A stretch of DNA of 64,000 nt from assembly GCA_036971715.1 (NCBI GenBank), contig JAVHJL010000002.1:32501-96500 (forward strand), given 5' to 3'. The notes under the pieces were generated by a model. The model worked only from the letters and a program-made list of their open reading frames with translations, did no database searches and had not been told where the DNA came from. Below are positions 25,280 through 36,567 of the stretch, piece by piece. The DNA is from Arthrobotrys musiformis (taxonomy: Eukaryota; Ascomycota; Orbiliomycetes; Orbiliales; Orbiliaceae). Numbering within the stretch: position 1 is the first letter of the stretch; every line of letters begins with the position of its first letter. The position numbers and the translations under genes were made by a program.

Positions 25280-26175
25280 CATCAGGAAAAAAACACTTTT
25301 TTTTTTGTGTGGTGTTTGACCCAGGATGGGCAGGATGGCAGGATGGAAACCTGCCTTCCGGATGGAAGCCCTTTCGTAGGATGGAGAACCTTCCATCCGA
25401 TGGAAACCCCTCCATCGGATGGAAAAGCTTGGCATTATAAAAAAAAAATTAAAAAATTAAAAAATAATAATAATAATAATAACAATAATAATAATAATAT
25501 AAATAATTACGTAATTAAGACAAAATTTAGAATATCGAACAAATGAACCTTCATTAATTTTATATTAATTATATATAATCTACTAAATATCTAACATAAA
25601 TAAGTATACGAAATTCTATATAAAAAAATAGAATTCTATAGAATTCTATAGAATTTTACAAATAATAATAATATAACCGTGACAAAACCAAAATTAAAAA
25701 ACAATTTAAGAGAAATAAAAATTATATATTAAAAATATATATATAAAATTTTAAAATTAAAAAAACAATTTAAGAGAAATAAAAATTATATATTAAAAAA
25801 AAAAAAAAAAATTAAAAATAAAAAAAAAAAAAAAAAAGAAATTTCCAAGTTGTTTTTTATATATAAATATTTTTTTTTTTTTTTTTTTTTTTTTGGTGGT
25901 GGTGGTGGTGGTGAAGAGAAAAGGATCAAGTTTTTGTTTTCACAAAAAACGAAAAAGAGAATAATTTATATTATTTTTTTTGTTTACATTTAATTACTTG
26001 ATTTAGGATAACAAAATCAAACATTTCGAACAACACATTAACAACACATTAAAAATATAACAACACATTATTTTTAATGTGGTGTTTGCTTTTAAGGAAC
26101 AAGATGGAGCGCGATGGAGCGCGATGGAAGGCCTTCCATCCGATGGAAGGATGGAGGTGTGTTTTTTTCCTGATG
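25280..26175. mobile_element. non-autonomous terminal-inverted-repeat element with microsatellites
   Basis: The left end catcaggaaaaaaacac (25280-25296) is repeated inverted as gtgttttttttcctgatg-like sequence at the right end (about 26159-26175). Inside are GC-richer blocks built of ggatgg/ccatcc repeats (25326-25430 and 26105-26155), an (AAT)n run (25465-25500), two direct copies of a 45-bp AT-rich unit (about 25689 and 25754), long poly-A and poly-T runs, and (GGT)6 at about 25896-25914. 'gtgtggtgtttg' occurs near both ends. There is no transposase, so this is MITE-like. I could not find a convincing target duplication. The open frames here (poly-Asn tail from AAT) are repeat artefacts. 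A partial inverted copy lies at 59691-60075. Confidence 0.7.
25465..25500 (+). repeat. (AAT)n microsatellite
   Basis: About 12 AAT units with one AAC interruption. The mirrored copy at about 59855-59890 has an uninterrupted (ATT)n. Confidence 0.9.
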
Positions 26176-26782
26176 TGTTAGAGAATAAGATTTAAAAATG
26201 TTAAAACAAAAGTGGGTTTGAACAATCCAAAGATTAAAGGAATAAAGATAATTTTATTATATAAATATAAGAATTTAGGTATTTTTTGGAAATTAGGTAT
26301 AGTTATTATATTACAAAAAAATATGATTATTTTATAATAGAGGGAAGACAAAAATGTGCAGTCTACACTAAGTTAAAGAAAAAGTACAATATAATTTTTT
26401 ATAAGAAATTGTTTTTTTAAAATTTCCTTCTAGTAATTATTATTAATTATTTCCTTAGTTAACTAGATTTTAGATCTTAGGAAAAAAAAGTATCAGAAAC
26501 TTTAAGAAGTTATGAGTTGTTTTAAGATGATTTAAAAGAAGGTTTAGTAAAATCAGTTAATTATATTAAAAATTCAAAAAAACCTTTCAAAAGCATAAGA
26601 AGAGTTTTCTAAGTTATTAAACAATTTTTATATTATTACATCAGAGTTAACTTATTGTTAGCAAGAGATACAATTTGTAGTAGAGAAATATCATGAAAGC
26701 ATAACTTATGTAAAAGTGGAATTAAAATTGTCAAAAGAATTAGAAAGTTCTAGTTCTGGGGAAGAAGGGGTTTCTTTAGTGT
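26176..26782. other. AT-rich stretch with weak plus-strand coding look
   Basis: No family recognised. A short plus-strand frame near 26690-26780 reads 'ELKLSKELESSSSGEEG', and a similar 'HKESIIYI' type peptide is found near 32185-32215, so both may derive from one repeated element. Too short and damaged to name. Confidence 0.3.
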
Positions 26783-27397
26783 TGTAAGAAATCGTATAGA
26801 GACTAGTCAAGATATCAAGGTAATACACAAATGTCACAAGGCAAGAGTAGTGTACTAGTGTGAATACAGATTGATACTTAAATTGTTGCTTGGTTTCTAA
26901 ATACATGACAGCGAGCATAATGAGTTAAATAGACAAATAACAAAGAAAATAACATATTGAACTAAATAAGAGATAAGACTGTGAAATAGTTATTTGGGAA
27001 TATAGTGTTAAATTGGACAGAATATAAAATTGTAAACTGGATATTCAGACATAGAGTGTTGAACTAGACAAAAGATAAATCTGAATTGGATATTTGGATA
27101 TATAGGGTATTGAATTGGATATGTGCTGTTTCTTGATAGCTCGGAAGTCTATGTAGGGTAAAGACCTAAACAGGCTTCTTGCTACATATACTGAAATAAT
27201 ACTATTAATATTGTTCTTTGTGTTCTGAGGTTTGGATCTGGGTACTTTCTTATTCTGGGTCTGCAGGTTGTGTTGCGTCGTGTGGTTTTTCTTCCAACTA
27301 TAGTATTGCCTGAATGTTTCCTATGGTCATTCTGAGGGCTCCTCCGGCCGCCTGGATTTCTGCTTGGAGTTCTTTGTGCTGGGCTTGCTTCGTTACA
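26783..27397 (+). mobile_element. solo LTR, family B (615 bp), least RIPped copy
   Basis: Starts tgtaagaaatcgtatagaga and ends gcttgcttcgttaca. It is the best-preserved family-B LTR in the window. Flanks agtgt and ccttt are not a target duplication. Comparison with 63391-63420 suggests it sits inside second-family internal sequence (gggtttcttt before, tttttaaaa after), with a few extra bases at the joints. The minus-strand open frame over its left end (26706-26918) is LTR sequence; the same shadow frame recurs at 53016-53318. Confidence 0.9.
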
Positions 27398-30300
27398 CCT
27401 TTTTTTAAAAATATATGATACATGAATTAGTTGATTTTTGGTAAAAAAATGTCTTCTGGTAATAGTTCAAAAATAATTTGATTTTCAAGCTTGACCCAAG
27501 AAAATATTTTGTTTTCTTTAATTTAAACCAATTCTTTTACTTTCAACAAAAAACATCAGAAAGTATTTGGCTTATTTTTTAAATAATTATTAACTTCTTT
27601 AATTGTTATTTTAATAGTAAGATTTAGATGGATTTCTTTTTAAAATTATTTTGTTAATAAGGTATCTATTTCTTTTCATATGATTTTCTTGCATAAGTAT
27701 TGAGGGAATTTAAGAGTTTTACTTTTTTAGTTAATTTTAGGATTGTGTTAATATAATTAAGTATATTTAATAACTAAGTTATAAAATATTTTTAAGATAT
27801 TGATTAAAATATTTTTAAGATATTTTTTAATAAGAAAAATAAAATAAACTTAATAGGTGATAGTTCCAAATATTCTGATATTGAAAATAAATATATTAAT
27901 TAAGTTTTTAATTTCTAAAGTAGGTAAATTAAATTATAAGATGATTTTTAAACTAATAAAAAAATCTTTAGTATTATTATTTAAAAATATGTTGAATAAT
28001 AATTTATTAATATATATAGAAAAAATAAAATATTATTTAGAAAATCTAAGTTATAGAATTTCAAAAAATATAAATTCTATTTTTATAATATAAATACTAG
28101 ATTATTTAGAAGATATTAATTTTTAAAATATATTTAGTTTAAATGTTTAATAAATTTAAAGGGGGTATTTATTTATTTATTAATATTTATTTTTTCTTTT
28201 GAATTAAATTATAATTTATTTATTTCTTCATCAAAAATATCTTTGAAATAATCAAAATATAAATATTATAAATAAGAATTTCTATATTTATTAAAATAAT
28301 TTTAATAATTTTAATTATAATGGTTTTTATATTCTTCCCATATAGTAGAAATATGGTCATAAATTAAGTAATAATATCTTAGAATAAAAAATTTATTAAG
28401 TTTTTCAATAATATCAATATCAATTAGTCCGAAATAATAAAAGTATTATACTCTTATTACCTATTCCTTAATATAATAATTACAAAAAAAGAGATTATCA
28501 TAGAATATACTTGTAGCTCCTTTCTTATAAAATTAACATAGATAATTGTCTTTATTAATTATATATCTTTAACAAATAATAATTTGGATATTTTTACTAA
28601 TATCAAAATCCATATTACAAGAATTTTGAAATTTTCAATAATATTAATAGAAGTTAGAATTATTATTAAAATATTAATCTTTATGCATTTCGAATTAGAT
28701 CTAAGTTTGGAATTTAGGTTATAAAAGATAATATATATATTATATAGTATGTTAAAAGTTGTAATTATGGATTAGTTTGATAATTATATTATATTAAATA
28801 TATTTATACTATTTGTCATAACATAAAGTATATATATAGAAAATTTGGTTATAAAAGGTATATTTTGTAGATTATTACTTACATAATTAATAATGATAGT
28901 TATTGTTATTATCTTAATGAATAATAATAAGAAATTAGAAAAGTTTTTTTTTATTATTTAAAATATTAGGGTTTTATATTTTAAAATAGTACGATTCTTA
29001 GTAATCAGCAAACATTTTTTTGTAAAAATTAATGTTTACATAGTAAAATACTTCTCAGTAAAGAATATAATTTATCCATTTTTTGTTTTTAGCAAGATTA
29101 TATCTGGTATAATTAGAAATGAATATATAATAATAATTAAAATATCGAATATCTTTATAATTGTATATTTTATTATAACATTCGCGCTAGTTATTTATGA
29201 ATTATTAATAATCTATATATTGTTTTTATTCTTTTTTGAGAGGTATAACATCATTAATTTGTTTAACCTATATTACAGAAGTAAAGTATTTGTTATTATC
29301 CTAATTAGAGAGAAGAGAAGAAGATGAAGATAATTACTCTTGATTTTCTGATATAATAAGTGGAGATTGGTGATTAATAGTTTTAAAGTATATAAAAATA
29401 TTTCTGAATTTTAGGTTTTCTAGAACTATTTTTTGATATTGTTTTTTCTTATATTTATAGTATTAGACTAATTATCTGTTTTCTTGTTATTCATATTTGA
29501 TATAAGTATTAGAGATCTGGTTTTACTATAACCAATAATATTCTTGAATATTAAATATATAAGAAATAGGAAATACTTTTTTATTATTAATATTTATAGA
29601 AGTAGTTGATTTTAAAATATTTATATAAGTATTTAAGGAAATTTATAATATAATTTTGTAAAATTGTTTAAAAAATTGTTGTTGAATTTTTTCAAAATTA
29701 GCAATAGTGGATTAATATGTTATGTTGAATTTAATAAAAGCCTTATCTTTCTGAGGAAGATTTTAGATAGTATTGTGAAAGTTATATTGCATGTTATTTT
29801 TCTTTTTTTTGCATTTTCGAGAGAAATGTCCAAGTTTATTGTAATTCTAGTAAAGAAGGCTGTTGGATTTTGGACTTTTTGGGAATATGTTATACTTGTA
29901 TTTATGTTGAGTAGTATTTAGATTTATGGAAACTAGACCAAAGGTTTTGGTTACTATTATGCTTTTATCTTTATTTTTCTTCTAATTGCTAGTGTTGGAT
30001 TTCTTGTTATTATAATTATTATTATTATTGTATTTTTCTTTCTTTTTATAAAAAAATTAGTTGGTATAAATTTTAAAATTAATATTATTGATTTTGATAA
30101 TATATTATTGTATTTTTATGTAAATTATGATTAGTAGTTTTTTGTTTTGATGTTTTTTTTTATAAGTGTAGATATATTGTTATAGTTTTATTTTGAGTTT
30201 TTCTTAGGCTTTGTAGTATAGGTTGGATTTATTTTAGTTGGTTAAAACTGCAAGTTTGTTGAATTTTTGGAAATAGTTGTAAGCGAAATTGGTCTGCTTG

Positions 30301-31190
30301 AGAGTAGTAATCTATTACTAGGTTTTTGCAATTTTATTATCTTTGCTGTACTGTTGTTTGAGGAAAGTAACAAAGGAATTATAGTCTATTATTATTCTAA
30401 TTATGTTTGGGTTTTGTTTGTTTTCTTCCTTAATTATTATGTAATTTTAGTAATAAATATAAGTTTAAAAAATAGTATTATTAAAGTATATTCTTGTAAA
30501 TAGGATTTTAGTGCTATTATAAGGAAATTAAGAAACTTAAAATCAAAAATAAGTGTTAAATTACTGGAGAAAGTGATTAAGTTTTTTAAAAATTCTATTA
30601 AACTTTATTAGATTATTAATTTATAATATTTTAGTGTTAAGTTTCTTTTGAAGTTTATTTTATTTATTTTGAATTTTAAGTTCTTTAGCATTATATTGTG
30701 CTAATTTTGCTTGAAGTTCTTTAACTTATTTTTTAGAAATTTTTAAGGTTTTTAAAGTAGTATTAGAGGATTTTTTTTTTTTATATTAATATTTATTATT
30801 TTGAGGACTTTTTTATTAAGATTTCTTAAATATTATATATATTTTTCTTTTATTCTTTTAGTTTTGCTAGTTGTTATTTAAGTTATTATATTAAAAATAA
30901 CTATTATATTTCTTTATTTTTGGATTATTTTATATAATTCTTTTTTTAAAAAATAGATTAATATTAAATTGAATATAGAGTTCTATATTTTAAAATTTGT
31001 TTATAATACTAAACTTATATATGTTATTTTTTATAGTTGATTATTATTATTAAATTTTGAAAAGATTTTGGATTTTTCTTTAGAAAGCAATCTATATTTA
31101 TTATTACTATTATTATTATTTAAATTGTAGTTGATTATTTATTGTACTAATATATACTGTTTATTTTACTAAGAATTGGATTAATTAAAA
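27398..31190 (-). pseudogene. gag / early pol relic of second-family LTR element
   Basis: 27434-28150 aligns with 63430-64000, which lies upstream (in the minus-strand sense) of the reverse transcriptase of the element at 60076-64000. This stretch is therefore early pol, and the 3 kb up to the LTR at 31191 should be Gag. Decay is heavy and I could not recognise a zinc knuckle. Near 30640-30740 the minus strand has a Lys/Glu-rich, coiled-coil-like composition. Plus-strand open frames of 78-85 codons (27857, 29664, 30267) are antisense by-products of C depletion on the plus strand. Confidence 0.5.
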
Positions 31191-31860
31191 TATTACACTT
31201 TGCTCAAGTTTTTTTAATAGGATTCCTAAATAAGCTTAATATTTTGCTAATTTTTTAATTCTATTAATTTAATTCTTTTAAAGAGAATAATTAGTATCTA
31301 GTAAAAACTAATAAAGTTATATATAGAAAATATAATATAGTTAAATAAGTAAAAAACTTATAAAATTACTCAAAACTTTATTATTAAATAATAAATTAAT
31401 AAAAATAGTTAATAAATTAATTGATGGAATTCCAAAAAAGATTTGAAAACTACCATTACTTAAAAGGATCTTAAATACATAATAAAGTTTCCATATAAAA
31501 TACAATTTGCATACAAATTTAGTGAATTAATAGAATCTCTGTAAGTTGATAGCAACTATTGATTTGACAATTCATCATTAACTTAAATACATATATTATA
31601 ACAAACATTACATAAAAGAATAAGATAAACCAATAATTAAGACTTCCGCTGGTCAAATAGAACCGAATGTATTATAGAGACAACATATTTTATAAAATGT
31701 AGGAAATAGATTCATTTCCTCTGAACGAGTATTTACAATAAGAATAAACAAATTATGACTAAATCTTTCTATAAGATAAATGGAATATAGAATTGGAAGT
31801 ATGTTTGTCGCGCCAAGCCATATGTCTAATTGAGACTAGTCATATGGTGTGGGCGTGACA
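31191..31860 (+). mobile_element. LTR, family A (670 bp), at the isochore boundary
   Basis: The start is decayed (tattacactttgctcaag) and the last 180 bp are almost unmutated, ending gtgtgggcgtgaca at 31860. The next base begins sequence of near-normal GC. In the minus-strand sense it is the candidate 5' LTR of the element at 24235-31860. Confidence 0.85.
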
Positions 31861-32889
31861 GAGAAATAAAAATTATAAAGTCTTCTTGACGAATTTGCGG
31901 AATTTTCTGAGGTTGCAGTAGTTGCGTGTGATTTTTATATTGATAGAGGACTTAAGTGTATTGTCGTGATGTTGTCTTCTGGTTGTACCACTAGGTGCCA
32001 GGGTTTCATTATGAAGGGGAGGGGTAACTGCAATGCAGTTTTATGTAAGTTATCCTTAGGGTTCTCTTAAAATATTATAAAGAGCTTATTAAAGCGAAAA
32101 ATCGGCTTATGTAATTGCTTAAAAATTCCGTTTAACTACAATTCAAAATTATTTGAAAAAAGAAAGAACTAGAAATTATTGAAAAAAAGCATAAGGAAAG
32201 TATAATTTATATAGATTAGGAATTAATTATAGAAATTCAAGCTAATAAAGCTTCAAAAAATAGGAAGAATATTACAAATGCAATTAAAGAGCCAATAAAT
32301 TATTTCTTTAATGAAGATATAACTTAATTATTGGCGAATAAAATAATCATTTTAAGAAATCAAAAGATTCTAATTATTAGGAAATTATTTATTAGAAGGA
32401 TTTGCTCCTTGCTTAATTCTTTTTTTTAACATCAATTTAATACAAAACAAATATGTCTTATCGAGCTAATCTTCTTGCTTTTGCGGAGTTTTTGACTTCA
32501 AATATTCGTTATTTAGGGGAAAGAATTCGTATCTTACAGTTAAATATGCATATGTAGCCAGCGCATAACGCAGTCTTAGGAAAGATGTTGAAAAAATTAA
32601 AAGCAGAAGAGAAATATTAGAATAAAATACACCGCTAATATTTAACAGCGTATATATGTGGAAAAGGATGTCAGTAAAGGTAAGTATAAGCAAAAAGTGG
32701 CATTATACAATATTTTTTAATATTGGTTTTTTTCTAGGGCGTTTATGCTTTTTTCTTGGTTCTGGGAATTTTTGTTGTGTAAAAGTCACAATTTGTTTAT
32801 TTTTAAATTTAATTTTATTGATATTGGGGTTTTTTTATAGACTAAAAAGTACTGGTTCTAAGACTGGGATATAGAAAGTTTGATGAATT
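31861..32889. other. mixed-composition stretch, weak coding relic, nothing named
   Basis: Around 32160-32700 the plus strand reads as Lys/Glu/Ile-rich peptide with stops (for example 'RYLGERIRILQLNMHM' near 32505), plausible for a dead transposon coiled-coil region. Overlapping 72-75-codon open frames on both strands (32466-32874) are not convincing. The stretch near 31940-32060 has normal GC and no identifiable family. Confidence 0.3.
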
Positions 32890-33850
32890 TTTAAAAGTTA
32901 GGTATCTAATTTAATGTTTTTCTAATTTTTTCTTAATTAGTATAAGCCAAATTTCTAATATCCAAGCTTTTTGTAAAAATATTTTATTTTTAGATTTTAT
33001 GCAAACAAATATGCTTTATCTCCTTCTTTTACAATAGAAATATCCATATAATTATGATCATAATAATAGGTCATTTTCTCTTGAGAGAATTGGAAATCTT
33101 TCTTGAAAATGCTATAAAAATTCTGCATATTCTTTATATATTCTTCTACTTAGGGTACAAGTTCCTTAGCTATAATTGGAGGTAAAAATGCTTTCGACGT
33201 TTAATTACATAAAACTTTATAAGATACCATTTTAGTTGTCAAATATTAGAAAGTATTATATGTATCTGTACATAATTTAAGAAATTTCTGAGGTATCTTT
33301 AGGGTCTGGATTAATTATTTAGAAGCTTTGTTAATCTGTAAATAAGCTTTAGTAGCAATATACTAGTGAAAAGCTTATCACAGTTATAAATATATTTTCG
33401 TTGGATTTTATATTTAGAAAAAATATATTAATAATAGATTTGTTAGAATTTGGCGTTTTCTTATTAGTTATTCTAAGGTATAAAAATAGGTACTTTGGAA
33501 ATTTTACAAATTATGATCAATATTTCGTTTTATAGGAAATTTGTAAAGAAGCCAGGTTTAAGGTATTTCTTGAATAAAATCATAAGAGACTTCTTTAAAA
33601 GGTGCACTAGAAACGTTGTAAAATTCGAGAATTCCATAAAATTAATATCAATTAGGTAAATAAAAGCACTAATGGTTTGTGTTACAAGCATTGCATTTAT
33701 ACGACCAAAAAATGCACTTTACAGATACTTGTTAATAAGAGGTATTTTACGTCAAGTGACCAAAACCTATTAACAGGGCGCTGAAGGGGATACCTCACAA
33801 CTCTTAATAATACCTAAATTCGAATATCTAAATTAATTCTGTAAATTACC
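32890..33850 (-). pseudogene. integrase C-terminal relic of second-family Ty3/gypsy element
   Basis: Minus-strand reading of about 33000-33180 gives the typical Ty3/gypsy integrase end: a helix with 'EEYIKNMQNFY', then 'KMTYYYD', then the 'EGDKAYLFA' SH3-like strand (GDKVYL in most relatives). The nucleotide sequence is collinear with 60900-61200 of the element at 60076-64000. Decay is milder than in the AT-rich blocks. No LTR is attached, so this is an isolated fragment inside the GC-normal block. The upper part, 33200-33850, continues the similarity weakly. Confidence 0.7.
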
Positions 33851-35745
33851 AAATAAAGATGTAGCATAAATATGGTAAGTTACTCTATAAACATATAGAT
33901 AAATATTATTCAGCCCTCTTCGGCCCTATTTATTCCTACATATAGTCCTATAACAAAGCTATAACAGCATAATAAGCAAAGGCAAAAATCCAAACAACTA
34001 ACAATACTACGCGAATAAAGTTGGAAATCCAAACTACTATAATTAGAAGAACCCATAAAAATAAACAGCACCAGTCTTGAATAAACTGGTGTTTTAATCT
34101 ATATGCAACTCTAATAAATTAATTCTTAGTCATATTAACTTTATTTCTTTTTTTTTTCTTCCTTATCATATAATATCATTAGTTTTGGCATCATTATTAT
34201 AAAGTTCATACAATTCGCAAAGATCTAGTTAGACCAGTTTACAAAGTTATTAACAAAATGTCTTCTAACTCAACTTAGATTATCCAGTACCAATTCCTAT
34301 CGTCACTAACTAGGTAGTATTTGTATACAAATTGACTAAATGTCCGGAGAATGTCTGTCCGTAAGAACTATGTAAAAATCCACGTAACCATTTATTTCGT
34401 ATCTCCCATCGGATCTCGACGTCTCAGCCTTCCGCTCTAGAAAGCCCGTCCATTGTCGTATAGTATTTCGCGTACCAATAACGATTATAGTCTAATAAAA
34501 CGTCTCATAGCATTCCCCTCCTACAGAACGAAGATTCACACCTCGACACACCTCAATCTAGTTCATCAGCCCTCGGAGAGGCTCCTTATCCCTAATCGCG
34601 CATCTTAAGCGTAATAAAGCCGAACCGTCTCATCTTAGTACTAAACCTCTTCAAACCATTATCCCAATTAGTATTGTCATATTCTGAGTGCAACGCGCTT
34701 CCTTAGTAGACTGCTCCTTCCCGTTTCTTTATTAACATTCCACCAACAATTATTTTTACAAGTCTTTTCTAGCATTTTCGTTCTCCGGTAGTTATAGAGG
34801 TATTGTATTCTTTTACTAGAATTCTTCTAATTATCGACGATCAATAAATAAAACATAATATCAACAACAACAATCTTTTGAAGCGCTCTTTAAGGAATTG
34901 GCGCTTAACTAGTATCTCCAGACTACTCGGTTTCATTATCGGCCCGCGCTTAGCTGTCTAGATTCGCTAGTCTATTTCGTAAACCGCTGTTCTATCAAGT
35001 ATTGGGCATATTCTTATAGTGAGAACCTAGGACCACCACATCGGCCCATACGCATCCTACGTGGCCATTATGTATCAAGAGATGTTAATCACCCTCTCCA
35101 CAACCTCAAACTCCCTAAGAACCAACTATCTTCACCGAAATTACGGCCTTCTCCTTCCCACCCTACACGCTAACCACGTCCTCCCTACATACCTAGGTAT
35201 ATAAACCCACCAAATTTGAACTCCCCCACCCTCCGCCAAACCCACAGCCCCAATTTACCACCCCCAAACCCTCACCCCATCTCCCTCTGACGGCTTATCA
35301 CCTAGATACCACCACTCTCTTCGAATCATCAACTGAAGTTTAAATATAAAACCTACAAATATTTACCATTTTGGAAGTTCAATTCTTCTTAACACAATCC
35401 TTCTTAACACCATGTTCCAGCCAACCAAACAATGTTCACGCAAAAAGCCATCCAGTGCCTCCTATAGTTGGTAACAGCCAATACCCCTGTAATAATACCA
35501 CTGATGCCTAAAGTCTCTCTTACATAATTTAAGCGAATATCCATCGCATTACGAAAGCCTCATCTTAGAACCATACTTTAGGACATTAGGCGCAGCTTTG
35601 AATCCAAGAATTTAGATCCGATGTACTTAAGCAAACACTCTCTTGCAGCGCTTGGGTTTTCCGTATAATCGCCAAAATCTCCGTCACAATTTAAATTCTA
35701 ATAATCCAATAATTAAGTTAAAAAATATACTTTACTAGTTCTTTT
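33851..35745. other. unrecognised, strongly strand-asymmetric stretch
   Basis: From about 34000 to 35330 the plus strand is C-rich and G-poor. One plus frame from about 34340 to 35190 has stops only of types that C to T change makes from Gln or Arg codons, but their density (about 12 in 280 codons) is no lower than chance, so coding origin is not shown. Near 35205 there is a TATA-like 'gtatataaaccc' followed by a C/T-rich tract, resembling a fungal promoter and leader. The ATG at 35432 starts a frame broken after 11 codons. No family recognised. AT-rich from about 35690. Confidence 0.3.
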
Positions 35746-36567
35746 CTATAATTTAAAATAATTATAATAATCCTTAAAATATGTTTCTAAAAACTTTAAT
35801 ATATTTACAAATATAACAATGGGTACAGAATTGGGTGCATTCTTATTCTGGGTGGGTTTCTTTGTGTTGTTCTTGTGGTATTCATTTAACAGTATAGCAT
35901 GGATTTCCTCCACTGTCATTCTCATGGCCCCACCAGCTGCTCGTATTTCCGCCCTCAGCTCATTATGTTGTATCCTCGTTACATGTGGGAGAGCAAGATG
36001 GTGTGAGAAGAGGGGGGGGGGGGGGGGGTATTCCCGGCTGCTTATAGCCTCTACCCAAAAACTAACCTTCCCGTTATAAGTTCTTGTGTTGTTGCATGTT
36101 GGAAAACGTCTAACCCAACAAGCAAGCGCCAAGAATGACTTGGCAACGAGACACAGCCAATGTGAATCATCGGAGCTTTGAAACTGCGCTTCGAAGAGCT
36201 GAAAGTGACCGCCGTGTTTTACGAGTACATCACTTTCACTTGCAGGAATCTTTGGGCTTCTGTAGTGTGGGAGACGACCAATCGGTTCGGCGGTAGAAGC
36301 CCAACTGATGCGAGAAGCCCAAGTATTTCTTCGATTTAGAGAAAGGTCATCCTAGTGGCCGAAATCGTAGGCATCCGCAGTTCCAGCGTCATCGCCAGAG
36401 GCCGCACAGACGCTGAGCATGACGTAGTAGGTTGTGTCCAGCCAAAATGTGAAATCGCCTGGGAGCTGTAGTTCGAACAAAAGGGACCTTATTCGATCTC
36501 GCTCTCGGACAACGGCCACTCGTGGGCATCTATTGCCGTTCCCTTCGCCTGTTGGATCAAGCTACAC
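35746..36567 (-). pseudogene. unrecognised coding relic running into an LTR-like peptide segment
   Basis: One minus-strand frame of about 270 codons from about 36567 to 35746 is broken by a single TAG (about 36350). It reads as ordinary protein ('FTFWLDTTYYVMLSVCAA', 'KHGGHFQLFEAQFQSSDDSH'). It then passes through a 17-G tract (Pro run on this strand, 36012-36028) into the segment 'ELRAEIRAAGGAMRMTVEE' (about 35985-35905), which is homologous to the end of the family-B LTRs. The latter part is thus LTR-derived and the fusion is probably an insertion joint. I do not recognise the upstream protein. A single stop in 270 codons is far fewer than chance, so it was coding until recently. Confidence 0.5.
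36012..36028 (+). repeat. poly-G tract (17 G)
   Basis: An uninterrupted run of 17 G on the plus strand, the only such run in the window. It lies in the unrecognised relic upstream of its LTR-like tail. Length is likely to vary between isolates or to be misread. Confidence 0.95.

Larger units (their letters stand above)
24235..31860 (-). mobile_element. LTR A element, minus strand, internally deleted and invaded
   Basis: Two same-orientation family-A LTRs (24235-24906 and 31191-31860) enclose 6.3 kb. In the minus-strand sense the 5' LTR is the right one. A purine tract (reverse complement of 24907-24930, aaagaaaaaaa) lies directly beside the left LTR, as expected for a polypurine tract upstream of a 3' LTR. 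The internal part at 27434-28150 matches 63430-64000 of the second-family element. Most of the reverse transcriptase and integrase is absent, replaced by a terminal-inverted-repeat element and a solo LTR. The flanks (tacaa and gagaa) do not form a clean target duplication, so the two LTRs might belong to different insertions. Confidence 0.6.

Noticed and set aside
25265..25546. 93-codon open frame ending in poly-Asn, and its mirror at 59810-60046
   Set aside because: Lies wholly in the terminal-inverted-repeat element. The Asn tail is the AAT microsatellite, and the second copy is a repeat, not a gene family.
27857..30503. Plus-strand open frames of 78-85 codons
   Set aside because: Antisense to the retrotransposon relic in C-depleted DNA, where one strand loses stops by composition. 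No start context or domain.
34340..35190. 850-bp plus frame whose stops could all come from Gln/Arg codons
   Set aside because: Stop density matches random expectation and no domain is visible. Any frame in a C-to-T mutated region would show such stops.
35432..35690. Possible RIP-killed small secreted protein starting at 35432 after a TATA-like leader
   Set aside because: The frame has four stops in about 85 codons, no better than chance, and the start is not clearly a signal peptide.
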